Positions 53,342-63,886 are shown, counted from the first letter of the stretch. The stretch: 64,000 nucleotides of DNA from Sphingomonas sp. Root241 (GCF_001428865.1 NZ_LMIV01000002.1:380903-444902); one strand, 5' to 3'. Numbers and translations are program-made. The notes: generated by a model not told the origin, from the sequence alone.

Positions 53342-53393
53342 GCGCCAGCCAAGCAGGTGAAATCCTACATTGCAACGGCGCAGATAAGGCGCC
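53342..53393 (+). ncRNA. Candidate structured element with conserved 18-nt core, copy 2
   Basis: It contains TGAAATCCTACATTGCAA (53358-53375), identical to copy 1 at 48100. A GGCGC at 53377 can pair either with GCGCC at 53342, closing a stem around the core, or with GCGCC at 53389, which is followed by TTTATT. The two folds exclude each other, like an attenuator or terminator switch. Unproven. Confidence 0.35.
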
Positions 53394-53394
53394 T

Positions 53395-53802
53395 TTATTC
53401 CTTCACCGGCCCACCGATCGACCAATGGTGGCCGAACGGATCGACGACCTGGCCGTAGCGATCGCCCCAGAACTGGTTGTCGAGCGGCATGCGTACGGTT
53501 GCGCCGGCGGCGACGGCGCGTTCCCACCATTTGTCGGCATCGTCGGTCTGGAGGTGCAATGTGACGCCGGCGGGGACCGAAATGCCGCCGGTATATTCGG
53601 GGAAGTCGTCGTTGAGCATCACCGAACCGCCGTTGATCTTCAGATGCGAATGCATGATCCGCTTGCCGTCGTCGGCGAGGTGGCGGAGCTGCTCCTCGGC
53701 GCCGAACGCCTTCTTGTAGAATTCGACGGCTTCGCTGCCCTTGCCCTCGCGGATCGTCAGATGCGCGGTGACGCCGTCCATCGGGCCCTGATTCTCGGCC
53801 AT
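53395..53802 (-). CDS. VOC family protein (glyoxalase/PhnB-like)
   Basis: The 135-residue protein has the VOC fold: VTAHLTIREGKGSEAVEFYKKAFGA, HSHLKINGGSVMLND and DQNWGDRY-like end (NQFWGDRYGQVVDPFGHHW). It probably binds a metal and a small substrate; several VOC enzymes have glyoxalase or resistance roles. AAGGAGAGCG precedes the ATG. Convergent with hisN across a structured element. Confidence 0.85.
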   Translation of the reverse strand: MAENQGPMDGVTAHLTIREGKGSEAVEFYKKAFGAEEQLRHLADDGKRIMHSHLKINGGSVMLNDDFPEYTGGISVPAGVTLHLQTDDADKWWERAVAAGATVRMPLDNQFWGDRYGQVVDPFGHHWSIGGPVKE

Positions 53803-53875
53803 GCTCGCTCTCCTTCGAGTCGTTTGGTGGGGAGTATAGTCGCTGCGAGACGCTAGCCGTATCGATATTCAGGTT

Positions 53876-54058
53876 CCCCTCCCTGCAAGGGAGGGGTTAG
53901 GGGTGGGTAAGGAAAGCCGGGCTCGATGCCCGGGCTTTCCTTCTTTTCCGAGCAGGTCGATGGGCTCCCCCGGCCTTCGCCGGGGTCGCAGCCACCCCCT
54001 GCCCCTCCCTTGCAGGGAGGGGAGCCTTCAGACTTCTCCCATCAAGGGAGAAGGGATT
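53876..54058. repeat. GC-rich MITE-like repeat, copy 3 (inverted, with extra hairpin)
   Basis: The ends are the same CCCCTCCCT palindromes (53876-53896 and 54002-54022), and the central hairpin is at 53911-53940. Order and orientation are reversed relative to copies 1 and 2, and a CCCCGGCC..GGCCGGGG-like hairpin near 53968-53988 replaces part of the spacer. A CTTCTCCC...GGGAGAAG hairpin follows near 54032. Confidence 0.75.
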
Positions 54059-56179
54059 TTAGAAGATGCCGAGGAACTTCTTGCGCTGTTCCTTGCGCTC
54101 GCCCTTCGACGCCTTGCCGCTTTCGGACTTGGCGGTCGTGCCCTTGCCGACATCGTCACGGGGCTTGCCCTTGTCGGTGCGCTGGGCGCGTGCCGAGGCA
54201 CCGGCGAGCACCGGGCCGCAATCCGCCGCCTTGGCATCGCCGACATCGACGAATGCGATCACTCCGGCGAACGGGCTGGCGAGCACGCCGAGGCCGAGGC
54301 CGGCGCCGGCGCGCCCGACCAGCTCCGGGCTGATCACGTCGATACTCGGCCGCGCGAAATAGCCGCCGATCCCCACCGGCGACTGGCCCGAGAACAGGCT
54401 GAATTTCTTGCTGTCGGCGCGGAAGGCCAGGTCGAGCGTCTCGTTCTTGAAGCTGAAGCCGCCGCGGCCGAGCATCACGTTCTTCTCGGTATCGATCAGG
54501 ATCGGATCCGCCGCGGCGATCCCGTTTCGCACGCTGAAGCCGATCAGCCCGCAATTGATCTGCACCGGCTCCTTCAGTTTCTTCTCGAACATCTTCTGGA
54601 TGAACACGCCGATATCGAGTTCGGAGAGCTGGACGTTGCGCGTCCAGAAACTGCCCTTGGGCAGGATCACTGCGATGCGCCCGTTCGAATTGGCGAGCGA
54701 ATCGCGCACGCTGTTGCCCGATCCGGTCATCTGCGCGCGCGCCTTCAAGGTGCCGGTGGTGCCCGATTCCTCGACACCGAACCCGGCGAGCAGCACGCCC
54801 ATCGGCGTCGGCGAGAGGCGGATGTCGTAATCGGTGAAAACGGGATCGCGGCGCGCGTTGATCGTGATGTCCGAATTGACCGTGCCGCGGGCCATCGAGA
54901 AATTGAGCGGGCTGAGCTTGAGCAGCCGGTCGTTCAGATCGAGCCCCAATGTGATGTTCGAGACCGGCAGGCTCTTGGCGCGGACGGTGCGCACCTTCCA
55001 GTCGACCTTGGCGTCGAAGTTCCTGAGCGCTTCGACGCGGAGCGGGGCATCGGGAAGGATCCGCGGCGTGCCGGTGGCCTGGGTCGTCACCACTGCGCCC
55101 GCGGCCGATGCCTGCGGGCTGTAGCCGATGAACGGGCCGGCATCGACGATGTCGAGCACGCGCGTCGTGAGGTCCGCGGTGAGCAGCAGGCGCGGCTCCT
55201 TCATCGCCACGGTGAAGCGGCCGGCGAGATCGCTGGCACCGAAGCGGCCGCGCAGCCGCGTGAAGCGCCATTCGTCGCCGCTTTTGGTGAGATCCGCACG
55301 CAGCCGATAATTGCGCGTGTCGGGGACGGCGATGCCCGCGACCGAGAAGACGTCGGCGAGGTTCTGCCCGCGTGCATCCATGTGGAGATCGGCGCCTTCG
55401 ATCTCGGTCGCGCCGGGAAGCGTGCCCGCGACGTCGATCCGCGTGCGGACGCCCTCGATATGGAGCTGGAGCTGGTTCTGTCCGCCCGCGACGGTGGCGT
55501 TGGGCGTGAGCAGCGCGCCGGCGAGCGTGAAACGCGTGCCTCGCGCGGTGCCATTCCCGTCGAAGCGTATCGCGCTGGCGAACGCGGTGTCCCGCGCCTC
55601 TACGGTGTGGATGCGGATGCCCGCGGCGATCCGCATCCGCGGGTCGACATAGCGGATCATCGTGCCCTGGACGAGCGCGCGGCGGATGATCGGCAGGTCG
55701 AGCGGTTCGCCTTTTTCCTCGCTGAAGGTCCAGGTGTTGCGCCGACCTTCCTTGTCCCATTGCAGGTCGACATGGCCGTCCTCGAGCCCGAGCCAGTTGA
55801 TCCGCCGATTGCCGGTGATCAGGCTCCAGGTGGAGATGCGCGAATCGATCTTCTTCGCCGAGAAGAAATTGCCGCGCCCCGCCCATTCGGGATTGGAGAC
55901 GGTCAGCCCCTCGGCGAGGAACTTGACGTTGAACGGCGCGAAATAGAGCTGGAAATCGCCACCGACGTGCACATTGCGATGCGTCTGCGCCGCGACGACC
56001 TTTTCGAAGCTGGACTTGAGGAAGCGGCCCTTGGTGACGAACAGGATCGTCCAGGCGAGGACGAGCAGCCCGAGGATCGTGGTGACGGCGGCGATGACGC
56101 TGGCGAGCGGCGTGCCGAGCGCACGTGCGGGCCTTGCCGGAGCAGCGCCGCTGGCCGGGGGCGGTGGTTCCTCTGCCAT
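54059..56179 (-). CDS. AsmA-family envelope protein
   Basis: The 706-residue inner-membrane-anchored protein has a disordered Pro-rich N-terminus ([14 protein letters not shown]), one membrane helix ([20 protein letters not shown]) and a large beta-rich periplasmic part typical of AsmA-like lipid-transfer bridges ([38 protein letters not shown]). ATG 56179 is chosen; the open frame runs to 56200. Convergent neighbour VOC gene is separated by a repeat; the divergent gene is rpmI. Confidence 0.86.
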   Translation of the reverse strand: MAEEPPPPASGAAPARPARALGTPLASVIAAVTTILGLLVLAWTILFVTKGRFLKSSFEKVVAAQTHRNVHVGGDFQLYFAPFNVKFLAEGLTVSNPEWAGRGNFFSAKKIDSRISTWSLITGNRRINWLGLEDGHVDLQWDKEGRRNTWTFSEEKGEPLDLPIIRRALVQGTMIRYVDPRMRIAAGIRIHTVEARDTAFASAIRFDGNGTARGTRFTLAGALLTPNATVAGGQNQLQLHIEGVRTRIDVAGTLPGATEIEGADLHMDARGQNLADVFSVAGIAVPDTRNYRLRADLTKSGDEWRFTRLRGRFGASDLAGRFTVAMKEPRLLLTADLTTRVLDIVDAGPFIGYSPQASAAGAVVTTQATGTPRILPDAPLRVEALRNFDAKVDWKVRTVRAKSLPVSNITLGLDLNDRLLKLSPLNFSMARGTVNSDITINARRDPVFTDYDIRLSPTPMGVLLAGFGVEESGTTGTLKARAQMTGSGNSVRDSLANSNGRIAVILPKGSFWTRNVQLSELDIGVFIQKMFEKKLKEPVQINCGLIGFSVRNGIAAADPILIDTEKNVMLGRGGFSFKNETLDLAFRADSKKFSLFSGQSPVGIGGYFARPSIDVISPELVGRAGAGLGLGVLASPFAGVIAFVDVGDAKAADCGPVLAGASARAQRTDKGKPRDDVGKGTTAKSESGKASKGERKEQRKKFLGIF

Positions 56180-56223
56180 AAAGGCTGAAAAGCGCAGCAA
56201 CCTCCGGGGGTTCCCGACTCAGG

Positions 56224-56252
56224 TTGCATTGCGGCAGGGCTTCGGTTATGCG
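56224..56252 (+). promoter_or_regulatory. Promoter candidate for rpmI-rplT
   Basis: TTGCAT (56224-56229) and TATGCG (56247-56252) with a 17-base spacer give a reasonable sigma-70-like promoter, 88 bases before the rpmI start, in the divergent region with AsmA. Confidence 0.4.
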
Positions 56253-56339
56253 CCCCGCTTTCCTCGAACGTCAGGAACACGCCCGGCCATCAAGGGCTGC
56301 CGCGGCTGTTCGCACGTTCGAGTTAGCAAGGAGACCAAA

Positions 56340-56543
56340 ATGCCCAAGCTCAAGACGAAGAGCGGCGTCAAGAAGCGCTTCAAGCTCACCGCCACTGGCA
56401 AGGTGAAGCACGGAGTCGCCGGCAAGCGCCACCGCCTGATTTCGCACAACGCGAAGTACATCCGCCAGAATCGCGGCACCTCCGTGCTCGCCGACGCCGA
56501 TACCGCCCGCGTTATCGCGTGGGCGCCGTACGGCCTGAAGTAA
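56340..56543 (+). CDS. rpmI: 50S ribosomal protein L35
   Basis: The 67-residue protein shows the L35 pattern [20 protein letters not shown] with KHRLISH-like [13 protein letters not shown] and a basic tail. AAGGAG precedes ATG 56340. It is co-transcribed with rplT 15 bases downstream. infC, the usual upstream partner, is not here. Confidence 0.96.
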   Translation: MPKLKTKSGVKKRFKLTATGKVKHGVAGKRHRLISHNAKYIRQNRGTSVLADADTARVIAWAPYGLK

Positions 56544-56558
56544 GGGAGGCCAGCAGAC

Positions 56559-56924
56559 ATGGCACGCGTCAAACGGGGTGTTACCACCCGCGCCAAGCAC
56601 AAGAATATCCTGGAACAGGCGAAGGGCTATCGCGGCCGTCGCAAGAACACGATCCGCATCGCGCGGCAGGCCGTCGAAAAGGCCGGCCAGTACGCGTATC
56701 GCGACCGCAAGGTTAAGAAGCGGACCTTCCGTGGTCTCTGGATCCAGCGCATCAACGCCGGCGTCCGCGCCGAAGGCCTGACCTATTCGCAGTTCATGCA
56801 CGGGCTCAAGCTCGCGGGCATCGAACTCGACCGGAAGGTTCTGGCCGATATCGCGATGCACGAAGGCGAGGCGTTCACCGCCATCGTCGCGCAGGCGAAG
56901 GCGGCTCTGCCCCAGGCCGCCTGA
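56559..56924 (+). CDS. rplT: 50S ribosomal protein L20
   Basis: The 121-residue L20 has [44 protein letters not shown] broken around 27-52 and a C-terminal [17 protein letters not shown]. Length is normal. Preceding gap of 15 bases from rpmI. Followed by a terminator and then a LysE gene instead of pheS directly. Confidence 0.96.
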   Translation: MARVKRGVTTRAKHKNILEQAKGYRGRRKNTIRIARQAVEKAGQYAYRDRKVKKRTFRGLWIQRINAGVRAEGLTYSQFMHGLKLAGIELDRKVLADIAMHEGEAFTAIVAQAKAALPQAA

Positions 56925-56948
56925 GGCGACCGAGAGCGAGAAGATTTG

Positions 56949-56981
56949 GGGCGTCGGTGGTTACCACCGGCGCCCTTTTTC
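56949..56981 (+). terminator. Rho-independent terminator after rplT
   Basis: GGGCGTCGGTGG pairs with CCACCGGCGCCC (one wobble) around TTA, followed directly by TTTTT. It separates the ribosomal protein genes from the LysE gene. Confidence 0.82.
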
Positions 56982-57028
56982 TTTCTGCGGTCACCGGGGT
57001 GACGGTTTGGATTTGGGAGGCAAGCGAA

Positions 57029-57646
57029 ATGGCGATGCAGACCTGGTGGCTCTATGTCACTGCCGTGTTCCTGATCGCGGGGACGCCCGGGCCGAACATG
57101 CTCCATGTGATGGTGCAGAGCATCCATCACGGGCCGCGCCGCGCGCTTTTCTCGATGGCGGGGCTGATGAGCGCGGTCCTGCTCTGCCTGCTCGCCTCGG
57201 CGGCGGGACTCGGCGCTCTGCTCAAGGCGGCGCCGGGGCTGTACGACGTGCTGCGCTATGCCGGCGTCGCCTATCTGGTGTGGCTGGGGACCAAGGCGTG
57301 GCGCGCGCCGGTGGGCGCCGCGGCGAGCGATCCGCACACGCGGCGCTCGGCGGGGGCGCTGTATGCGACGGGGTTGGCCACCGGGCTGTCCAATCCCAAG
57401 CTGATCATCTTCGCCGCGGCGCTGTTTCCGCAGTTCCTCGACACGAATCGGCCGTTCTGGATCCAGCTCGGCGTGCTGGTGACGAGCTTCGTGGTGATCG
57501 AGGGCTTCTGGTACGGCGTCTATGCGCTGGGCGGGCGGTCGCTGGCCGGCTGGCTCGCGCCGGCCAGCCGCCAGAAGCTGTTCAACCGCGCCACGGGGGT
57601 GATGTTCATCGGCTTCGGCGGGGCGCTGCTCGGCAGCCGGGTCTAG
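57029..57646 (+). CDS. LysE/RhtB-family exporter
   Basis: The 205-residue inner-membrane protein has about six membrane segments. WWLYVTAVFLIAGTPGPNML carries the family TPGP motif, and GLSNPKLIIFAAALFPQF is conserved. Members export amino acids such as lysine, homoserine or threonine. ATG 57029 follows GGGAGG; the open frame starts at 56957. It ends four bases inside the convergent methyltransferase gene. Confidence 0.88.
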   Translation: MAMQTWWLYVTAVFLIAGTPGPNMLHVMVQSIHHGPRRALFSMAGLMSAVLLCLLASAAGLGALLKAAPGLYDVLRYAGVAYLVWLGTKAWRAPVGAAASDPHTRRSAGALYATGLATGLSNPKLIIFAAALFPQFLDTNRPFWIQLGVLVTSFVVIEGFWYGVYALGGRSLAGWLAPASRQKLFNRATGVMFIGFGGALLGSRV

Positions 57647-58476
57647 CCGTCGAGATAGGCGCGGTAGAACACCGTCCGGAACTTGCGCGTCCAGGGGAGG
57701 ACCAGCTTCGGCTTGCCCTTGAGCGCGCTCTTCACGATCTGCTTGGCGGCCCAGAGCGGATGATCGGTGCGGCGGCTGAAATGCTCGATGCGCCTGAAGC
57801 CGAGGCGCCCGAGAGTCTGCTTCATCTGCTCGATGCCCGAAAAGGTGAGATGGTCGGGGAGCAGCAACTCGCCGGGATAATCGGCGCGCGAGGGCAGGTC
57901 GCCGCCATTGCCGGTCTCGACGAACAGCGAGCCGCCGGGCTTGAGCCGGGCGCGGATCAGCCCGCCGAAATGCTGGAAGTCGGGGACGTGCGAGAAGACG
58001 TTGATGATCGAGATCACGTCGTAGCTGCCGGTCACTTCCTCCAGCGTCTGCGCGGTGATCGGCACGCCACGTTGCTGTGCGCGTGCGACCTTCACTTCCA
58101 TCGGATCGATACCGCTGGCCTTGGCATCGGGCAGCGCGTGCTGCACTGCCTCGACGAACTCGCCATTGCCGGCACCCACATCGAGCCAGCTCAGGCCCTT
58201 CTCGCCTTCGAAGAAGCGGCGGACGATGCCGGCATAGAAAGGCACCTTCCAGCCCTGGCGGCGCAGCCGCTGATCGAGCGTGCCGTCTTCGGTCGGGTGG
58301 ACGCCGTCGCGCGCGGCGGCGGAGATGTCCTCGGCGCGTGGGCGCTCGCGGATATAGACGGTGCCGCAGCCGGTGCATTTGACGGCGTCATAGCCGTTCT
58401 CGGATGCCCAGTGCCGGTGCCCGTCGCTCTCGCAGCAGGGACAATCGACGGTTTCGAGCCTTGCCTGCATCAACAT
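57643..58476 (-). CDS. Class I SAM-dependent methyltransferase with N-terminal zinc-ribbon-like motif
   Basis: The 277-residue protein has an N-terminal CPCC and CTGC pair (a zinc-ribbon-like knuckle) and a Rossmann methyltransferase domain with [28 protein letters not shown] and INVFSHVPD. It resembles methyltransferases with C-terminal MT_C domains linked to surface sugars or lipids. ATG 58476 is chosen for GGAGG upstream; the frame starts at 58497. Substrate unknown. It is inserted between rplT/LysE and pheS. Confidence 0.78.
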   Translation of the reverse strand: MLMQARLETVDCPCCESDGHRHWASENGYDAVKCTGCGTVYIRERPRAEDISAAARDGVHPTEDGTLDQRLRRQGWKVPFYAGIVRRFFEGEKGLSWLDVGAGNGEFVEAVQHALPDAKASGIDPMEVKVARAQQRGVPITAQTLEEVTGSYDVISIINVFSHVPDFQHFGGLIRARLKPGGSLFVETGNGGDLPSRADYPGELLLPDHLTFSGIEQMKQTLGRLGFRRIEHFSRRTDHPLWAAKQIVKSALKGKPKLVLPWTRKFRTVFYRAYLDG

Positions 58477-58642
58477 CGGTCGCCTCCAAGCACACAAGTC
58501 GACGGCGGTGGCGTCTCATGATCGCGGACCGGCGAGAAGGGGGCTGCGTCATCCTGCCCCGCCCCCGCGATGGGCCGTGTGCAGAGGCGAATCTTGCGGC
58601 GGAGGGTTGACCTCGTGCGCACTCTGGGGTTCGGGCCTTTTC

Positions 58643-59725
58643 ATGACCACCGATCTCGAACAATTGCGCAGCGGCCTGCTCGCCTCGATCGACGCCGCGA
58701 ACGGGCTCGACGCCGTCGAGGCGCTGCGCGTCCATGCACTCGGCAAGCAGGGCGCGATCACCGGGCTGCTCAAGACTCTCGGAGGGATGAGCCCCGAGGA
58801 GCGCCAGGAACAGGGCCCGCGCATCCACGGCCTGCGCGAGGCAGTGACCGCGGCGCTGGCCGATCGCAAGGCAGTGCTCGAGCGGCTGGCGCTCGATGCG
58901 CGGCTGGCGAGCGAGACGCTGGACATGACGTTGCCGGTCGACGGGGTTCCCGCGGGCTCGGTGCATCCGGTGAGTCAGGTGATGGACGAGCTGGCGGAGA
59001 TCTTCGCCGACCTCGGCTTCGCCGTCGCGACGGGTCCCGAGATCGAGGACGACTGGCACAATTTCACGGCGCTCAACATCCCCGAGAGCCATCCGGCGCG
59101 GGCGATGCACGACACTTTCTATTTCCCGCCCGAGGCCGACGGCAGCCAGAAGCATCTGCTGCGCACCCACACCTCGCCGGTGCAGATCCGGACGATGCTG
59201 GCCAACAAGCCGCCGATCCGGATCATCGCGCCGGGCCGCGTCTATCGCTCGGATTCGGATGCGACGCACACGCCGATGTTCCACCAGATCGAAGGGCTGG
59301 TGATCGACAAGGGGATCACGCTCGGTCACCTGAAGTGGACGCTCGAGACCTTCCTGAAGGCGTTTTTCGAGCGCGACGACATCGTGTTGCGGCTGCGGCC
59401 GAGCTATTTCCCTTTCACCGAACCCAGCGCCGAGGTCGATGTCGGCTATTCGGTGGTCAACGGAAAACGCGTGATCGGCGGGTCCGAAGGCTGGATGGAA
59501 GTGCTGGGCTCCGGGATGGTGCACCCCAAGGTGATCGCCGCCTGCGGGCTCGATCCGAACGAATGGCAGGGCTTTGCGTTCGGCACCGGCGTGGACCGGC
59601 TGGCGATGCTCAAATACGGGATGGACGACTTGCGCGCCTTCTTCGACGGCGACCTGCGCTGGCTGCGCCATTACGGCTTCTCGGCGCTCGACGTGCCCAC
59701 GCTGAGCGGGGGAGTCGGCGCATGA
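58643..59725 (+). CDS. pheS: Phenylalanine--tRNA ligase alpha subunit
   Basis: The 360-residue subunit charges tRNA-Phe with PheT. The N-terminal coiled-coil (about 1-85) precedes the class II catalytic core with [55 protein letters not shown] and the motif-3 region [14 protein letters not shown]. The start is ATG 58643; the longer frame reaches 58508. pheT overlaps its stop by four bases. Confidence 0.96.
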   Translation: MTTDLEQLRSGLLASIDAANGLDAVEALRVHALGKQGAITGLLKTLGGMSPEERQEQGPRIHGLREAVTAALADRKAVLERLALDARLASETLDMTLPVDGVPAGSVHPVSQVMDELAEIFADLGFAVATGPEIEDDWHNFTALNIPESHPARAMHDTFYFPPEADGSQKHLLRTHTSPVQIRTMLANKPPIRIIAPGRVYRSDSDATHTPMFHQIEGLVIDKGITLGHLKWTLETFLKAFFERDDIVLRLRPSYFPFTEPSAEVDVGYSVVNGKRVIGGSEGWMEVLGSGMVHPKVIAACGLDPNEWQGFAFGTGVDRLAMLKYGMDDLRAFFDGDLRWLRHYGFSALDVPTLSGGVGA

Positions 59726-62088
59726 AGTTCACGCTGAACTGGCTCAAGGAGCATCTCGAGACGACCGCTTCGCTCGACGACGTGGTCGAGGCGCTGACGC
59801 GCGTCGGTCTCGAAGTCGAAGGCGTCGAGAATCCGGGCGAGAAGCTCGCGGCGTTCCGCGTCGCCAAAGTGCTCACTGCCGAGCGTCACCCTCAGGCCGA
59901 CAAATTGCAGGTGCTGACCGTCGATACCGGCGAAGGTGCGCCGCTGCAGGTCGTCTGCGGCGCGCCCAATGCGCGCGCCGGGCTGGTCGGTGTGCTCGGC
60001 CTTCCGGGCGCGGTGGTGCCGGCCAACGGCATGCAGCTCAAGGTCGCCGCGGTCCGCGGCGTCGAATCGAACGGCATGATGTGCTCGACGCGCGAGCTCG
60101 AGCTCGGCGACGATCATGAGGGAATCATCGAACTCCCCGCCGATGCGCCGATCGGCATGCCCTATCCCGATTATGCGGGACTCAACGACGCCGTGATCGA
60201 CGTCTCGATCACCCCTAACCGCCAGGATTGCATGGGCGTACGCGGCATCGCGCGCGATCTCGCCGCGGCGGGGCTGGGGACGCTCAAGCCGCTCGAGGTC
60301 GATCCGGTGCCGACCAGCGGCGCCGGTCCCGAAGTGCGGATCGAGGCGCCCGAGGGGTGCCCGGCCTATTTCGGACAGACCGTCAGCGGCGTCACCAACG
60401 GCGCCTCGCCCGACTGGATGCAGCAGCGCCTCAAGGCGATCGGCCAGCGCCCCATCTCGGCGCTGGTCGACATCACCAATTATGTGATGATCGATCTCGG
60501 CCGCCCGCTGCACGTCTATGACAAGGCGAAGCTGAGCGGCGCGCTGGTGGTGCGCAAGGCGAAGGCCGGCGAGCAGGTGCTCGCGCTCAACGAGAAGACC
60601 TATACGCTCGACGAGAGCGTGACGGTGATCGCCGACGATACCGGCGTGCACGACATCGGCGGGATCATGGGCGGCGAGGATACCGGCGTGTCCGAGGCGA
60701 CCACCGACGTGGTGATCGAATGCGCCTTCTTCGATCCCGATCACATTGCGCGCACCGGCCAGAAGCTCAATTTGGCCAGCGACGCGCGTTCGCGCTTCGA
60801 ACGCGGGGTGGACCCTGCGTTCCTCGACGACGGCATCGCGATCGCGGCGCGCTATGTGGTCGACCTGTGCGGCGGCACCGCCAGCGAAGTGACGCGCGCC
60901 GGGCAGGCGCCGACCACGCCGCGCAGCTATCGCTATGATCCGGCCCTTGCCGAAACGCTGGGCGGGCTCGCCGTGCCGGCCGATCGGCAGAAGGCGATCC
61001 TCGAAAGCCTCGGCTTCACGGTCGGCGCCGACTGGAACGTCACGGTGCCGAGCTGGCGCCGCGACGTGGACGGCCCCGCCGATCTGGTCGAGGAAGTCAT
61101 CCGCATCGAAGGCATCGACAAGGTGCCGCCGACGCCGCTCGACCGCGTGCCCGGCGTCGCCCGCCCGACCGCCACGCCCGAGCAGAAGCTGGAGCGCAAG
61201 CTTCGCCGCACCGCCGCGGCGCGCGGACTCAACGAAGCGGTGACGTGGAGCTTCATTTCCGAGGCCGAGGCCGCGCCGTTCGGCGGGGGGGCGTGGAGCC
61301 TCGCCAATCCGATCAGCGAGGACATGAAGGTCATGCGGCCGTCGCTGCTGCCCGGCCTGCTCGCCGCGGCCGAGCGCAATGTGAAGCGCGGCGCGAGCGG
61401 GGTCCGGCTGTTCGAGATCGGCCGGCGCTACCTCGCCGACAAGGAGCGGCTGACGCTCGGCGTGGTGCTGGCGGGCGACCGCTCGGCCCGCGGCTGGCAG
61501 GGCGGCAAGGGCCAACGTTTCGGTGCGTTCGATGCCAAGGCCGAGGCATTGGCGCTGCTCGAAGCCGCGGGAGCGCCGGTGGCGAATCTGCAGGTGATGG
61601 GGGAGGCGGGCGATGTCTATCATCCGGGCCAGTCGGCGACCTTGCGGCTCGGGCCGAAGACGGTGCTCGCCGCATTCGGCATGGTGCATCCCGGCGTGCT
61701 CAAGGCGTTCGACCTCGACGGCGATGTCGCGGCGGTGGAAATCTATCTCGATGCGCTTCCGGCCAAGCGTGGAAGCGGCTTCATGCGTCCGGCCTACACG
61801 CCTCCCGCGCTGCAGGCAGTCACCCGCGACTTCGCCTTCCTCGTGCCGGCCGAGCTGGCGGCGGGCGATCTGGTCCGCACGGTGAAGGGCGCCGACAAGG
61901 CGGTGATCGTCGACGCGCGGCTGTTCGACATCTTCACCGGCACCGGCGTGCCCGAGGGGCAGAAGAGCCTCGCCATCGAAGTCACGCTCCAGCCGGGCGA
62001 GAAGAGCTTCACCGATGCGGAGCTCAAGGCGGTGGCGGACAAGGTGGTCGCCGCGGCGGCGAAGCTCGGCGCGACGCTGCGGGGCTGA
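59722..62088 (+). CDS. pheT: Phenylalanine--tRNA ligase beta subunit
   Basis: The 788-residue subunit has a tRNA-binding domain (about 40-150: [20 protein letters not shown]), the B3/B4 and B5 domains with [20 protein letters not shown], and a C-terminal FDX-ACB anticodon-binding domain (about 690-788: [18 protein letters not shown]). Length is normal. ATG 59722 overlaps the pheS stop, so they are translated together. It is followed by a palindromic repeat. Confidence 0.96.
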   Translation: MKFTLNWLKEHLETTASLDDVVEALTRVGLEVEGVENPGEKLAAFRVAKVLTAERHPQADKLQVLTVDTGEGAPLQVVCGAPNARAGLVGVLGLPGAVVPANGMQLKVAAVRGVESNGMMCSTRELELGDDHEGIIELPADAPIGMPYPDYAGLNDAVIDVSITPNRQDCMGVRGIARDLAAAGLGTLKPLEVDPVPTSGAGPEVRIEAPEGCPAYFGQTVSGVTNGASPDWMQQRLKAIGQRPISALVDITNYVMIDLGRPLHVYDKAKLSGALVVRKAKAGEQVLALNEKTYTLDESVTVIADDTGVHDIGGIMGGEDTGVSEATTDVVIECAFFDPDHIARTGQKLNLASDARSRFERGVDPAFLDDGIAIAARYVVDLCGGTASEVTRAGQAPTTPRSYRYDPALAETLGGLAVPADRQKAILESLGFTVGADWNVTVPSWRRDVDGPADLVEEVIRIEGIDKVPPTPLDRVPGVARPTATPEQKLERKLRRTAAARGLNEAVTWSFISEAEAAPFGGGAWSLANPISEDMKVMRPSLLPGLLAAAERNVKRGASGVRLFEIGRRYLADKERLTLGVVLAGDRSARGWQGGKGQRFGAFDAKAEALALLEAAGAPVANLQVMGEAGDVYHPGQSATLRLGPKTVLAAFGMVHPGVLKAFDLDGDVAAVEIYLDALPAKRGSGFMRPAYTPPALQAVTRDFAFLVPAELAAGDLVRTVKGADKAVIVDARLFDIFTGTGVPEGQKSLAIEVTLQPGEKSFTDAELKAVADKVVAAAAKLGATLRG

Positions 62089-62099
62089 GCTCCCTGACC

Positions 62100-62241
62100 G
62101 TCACCCCGGCCCCTTCGACTGCCTGCAAGGCAGGCGCTCAGGACAGGCTTGTGCCGGGGTCCACCGGGAGGCAATGGCAGGATTGGAGGCTCCGGCGTCT
62201 CGCGGGAGGCTTAGTGGATCCCGGAACAAGTCCGGGATGAC
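62100..62241. repeat. REP-like palindromic repeat block
   Basis: Two palindromes face each other: GTCACCCCGG...CCGGGGTCCACC (62100-62165) and GTGGATCCCGG...CCGGGATGAC (62214-62241). They belong to the CCCCGGAACAAGTCCGGG-like repeat class common in Sphingomonas and differ from the two repeat families above. Confidence 0.65.
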
Positions 62242-62257
62242 GGATACGGAGAATTGC

Positions 62258-63001
62258 ATGCCCACCGCTCTCATCACCGGCGTCACGGCCGGCATCGGCG
62301 AAGCCGCCGCGCGGACGTTCGTCGCGGCGGGGTGGAACGTGATCGGCACCGGGCGGCGTGCCGATCGGCTGGCGGCGCTGCAGGCGGAACTGGGCGACGC
62401 GCTCCACACGCTAGAATTCGATATCCGTGACGGGGCCGCGCGCGACGCGGCGCTCGATGACCTGCCCGAGGCATTCCGCGGCGTGGACCTGCTGATCAAC
62501 AATGCCGGGCTCGCGCTGGGGCTGGAGCCGGCTCAGCAGGCGTCGCTGTCCAACTGGACGACGATGATCGACACCAACATCACTGCGCTCGTGTCGGTCA
62601 CGCACAAATTGTTGCCGCAGCTGATCGAGCGGAAAGGCGCGATCATCAACCTTGCCTCGGTGGCGGCGAATTACCCCTATCCCGGCGGCAATGTGTACGG
62701 CGCGACCAAGGCGTTCGTGCGCCAGTTCAGCCTCAATCTGCGCTCGGACCTGATCGGCACCGGCGTGCGCGTCTGCTCGATCGAGCCGGGCATGGTCGAG
62801 ACCGAATTCACGCTGGTGCGCACCGGCAGCCAGGAGACTTCGGACAAGGTCTATGCCGGCGTCGATCCGATGACCGCCGAGGACATCGCCGCGACGATGC
62901 TGTGGGTCGCCCAGCAGCCGCCGCACCTCAACGTCAACACGATCGAGTTGATGCCGGTCAACCAGGCCTGGTCGCCCTTCCTCGTCCACCGCGAGGGCTG
63001 A
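62258..63001 (+). CDS. SDR family oxidoreductase (YdfG-like)
   Basis: The 247-residue short-chain dehydrogenase has ITGVTAGIGEAAARTF (cofactor loop), NNAGLALG, catalytic Ser in INLASVAA and YGATKAFV (Tyr-x3-Lys). The nearest relatives act as NADP-dependent 3-hydroxy acid or serine dehydrogenases. ATG 62258 follows GGAGAA; the longer frame reads into the repeat. The next gene starts three bases after its stop. Confidence 0.87.
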   Translation: MPTALITGVTAGIGEAAARTFVAAGWNVIGTGRRADRLAALQAELGDALHTLEFDIRDGAARDAALDDLPEAFRGVDLLINNAGLALGLEPAQQASLSNWTTMIDTNITALVSVTHKLLPQLIERKGAIINLASVAANYPYPGGNVYGATKAFVRQFSLNLRSDLIGTGVRVCSIEPGMVETEFTLVRTGSQETSDKVYAGVDPMTAEDIAATMLWVAQQPPHLNVNTIELMPVNQAWSPFLVHREG

Positions 63002-63004
63002 GCC

Positions 63005-63883
63005 TTGGCCGACGACTGGATCGAGATCGCGAGCGCGGGGCTTCACGCCGCGATCAGCCCGCTGGGGGCGGAGTTGTCGAGCCTGCGTGTCGCCGACGGG
63101 CGTGAGCTGATGACCGATGCCGATCCGGCATTCTGGGCGGGCCGCGCGCCGTTGCTCTTCCCGATCGTCGGACGGTTGATGGGCGACAAATACCGCCTCG
63201 ACGGAGAGGAATATCCGCTGCCGCAGCATGGCTTCGCTCGGCGGCAGAGGTTCGCGTTGACCGAGCAGGCGGCGAACCGCGTGGTGTTCCGGCTGTCCGA
63301 CAATGACGAGACCCGTGCGGTCTATCCCTTCGCCTTCACGCTCGACGCGGCGTTTACCTTCATCGGCGCGACGCTGGCGACGGACATCACCGTGACCAAT
63401 ACCGGCGATCGCGACATGCCCGCCAGCTTCGGCTTCCATCCGGCCTTTGCTTGGCCGCTGCCGTTCGGCCGCCCACGTGCGGATCACCGCATCGTCTTCG
63501 AAAAGCAGGAGCCGGCCGAACTCTCTGCGATTGTGCCCGGTGGCTGGATCGCGCCCGAGACCTGGCCGAGCCCGCTCGACGGGCGCGAACTGAAGCTCGC
63601 CGATGAACTGTTCGCGCGCGATGCATTGGTGTGGGACAGTCTCGAAAGCCGGTCGCTGCGCTATGACGGCGGCGAAGGGCGGGGGCTCGAGATCGGTTTT
63701 GTCGGCATGCCGAAGCTCGGCATCTGGACCAAGCCCGGCGCGCGCTTCGTCTGCATCGAGCCGTGGCACGGCATCGCCGACCGACAAGGCTTCGACGGCG
63801 AGATCTGGGACAAGCCCGGCATCCTCCGCTTCGCGCCCGGCGAAGCCCGCACCTTCAGCATGCAGGTGACGCTGGACGCGTAA
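63005..63883 (+). CDS. Aldose 1-epimerase family protein (LacX-like)
   Basis: The 292-residue protein has the galactose mutarotase fold: ISPLGAELSSLRVADGRELMTD, PLLFPIVGR, HGFARRQRF and FGFHPAFAWPLP (catalytic His/Glu region), plus ARFVCIEPWHGIADRQGF near the end. It probably interconverts sugar anomers. TTG 63005 lies three bases after the SDR stop, so the two are likely one operon. Confidence 0.87.
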   Translation: MADDWIEIASAGLHAAISPLGAELSSLRVADGRELMTDADPAFWAGRAPLLFPIVGRLMGDKYRLDGEEYPLPQHGFARRQRFALTEQAANRVVFRLSDNDETRAVYPFAFTLDAAFTFIGATLATDITVTNTGDRDMPASFGFHPAFAWPLPFGRPRADHRIVFEKQEPAELSAIVPGGWIAPETWPSPLDGRELKLADELFARDALVWDSLESRSLRYDGGEGRGLEIGFVGMPKLGIWTKPGARFVCIEPWHGIADRQGFDGEIWDKPGILRFAPGEARTFSMQVTLDA

Positions 63884-63886
63884 CCT

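Noticed and set aside
58500..58642. Leader peptide or attenuator before pheS
   Set aside because: No Phe-rich short frame with a ribosome binding site and no convincing terminator hairpin was seen.
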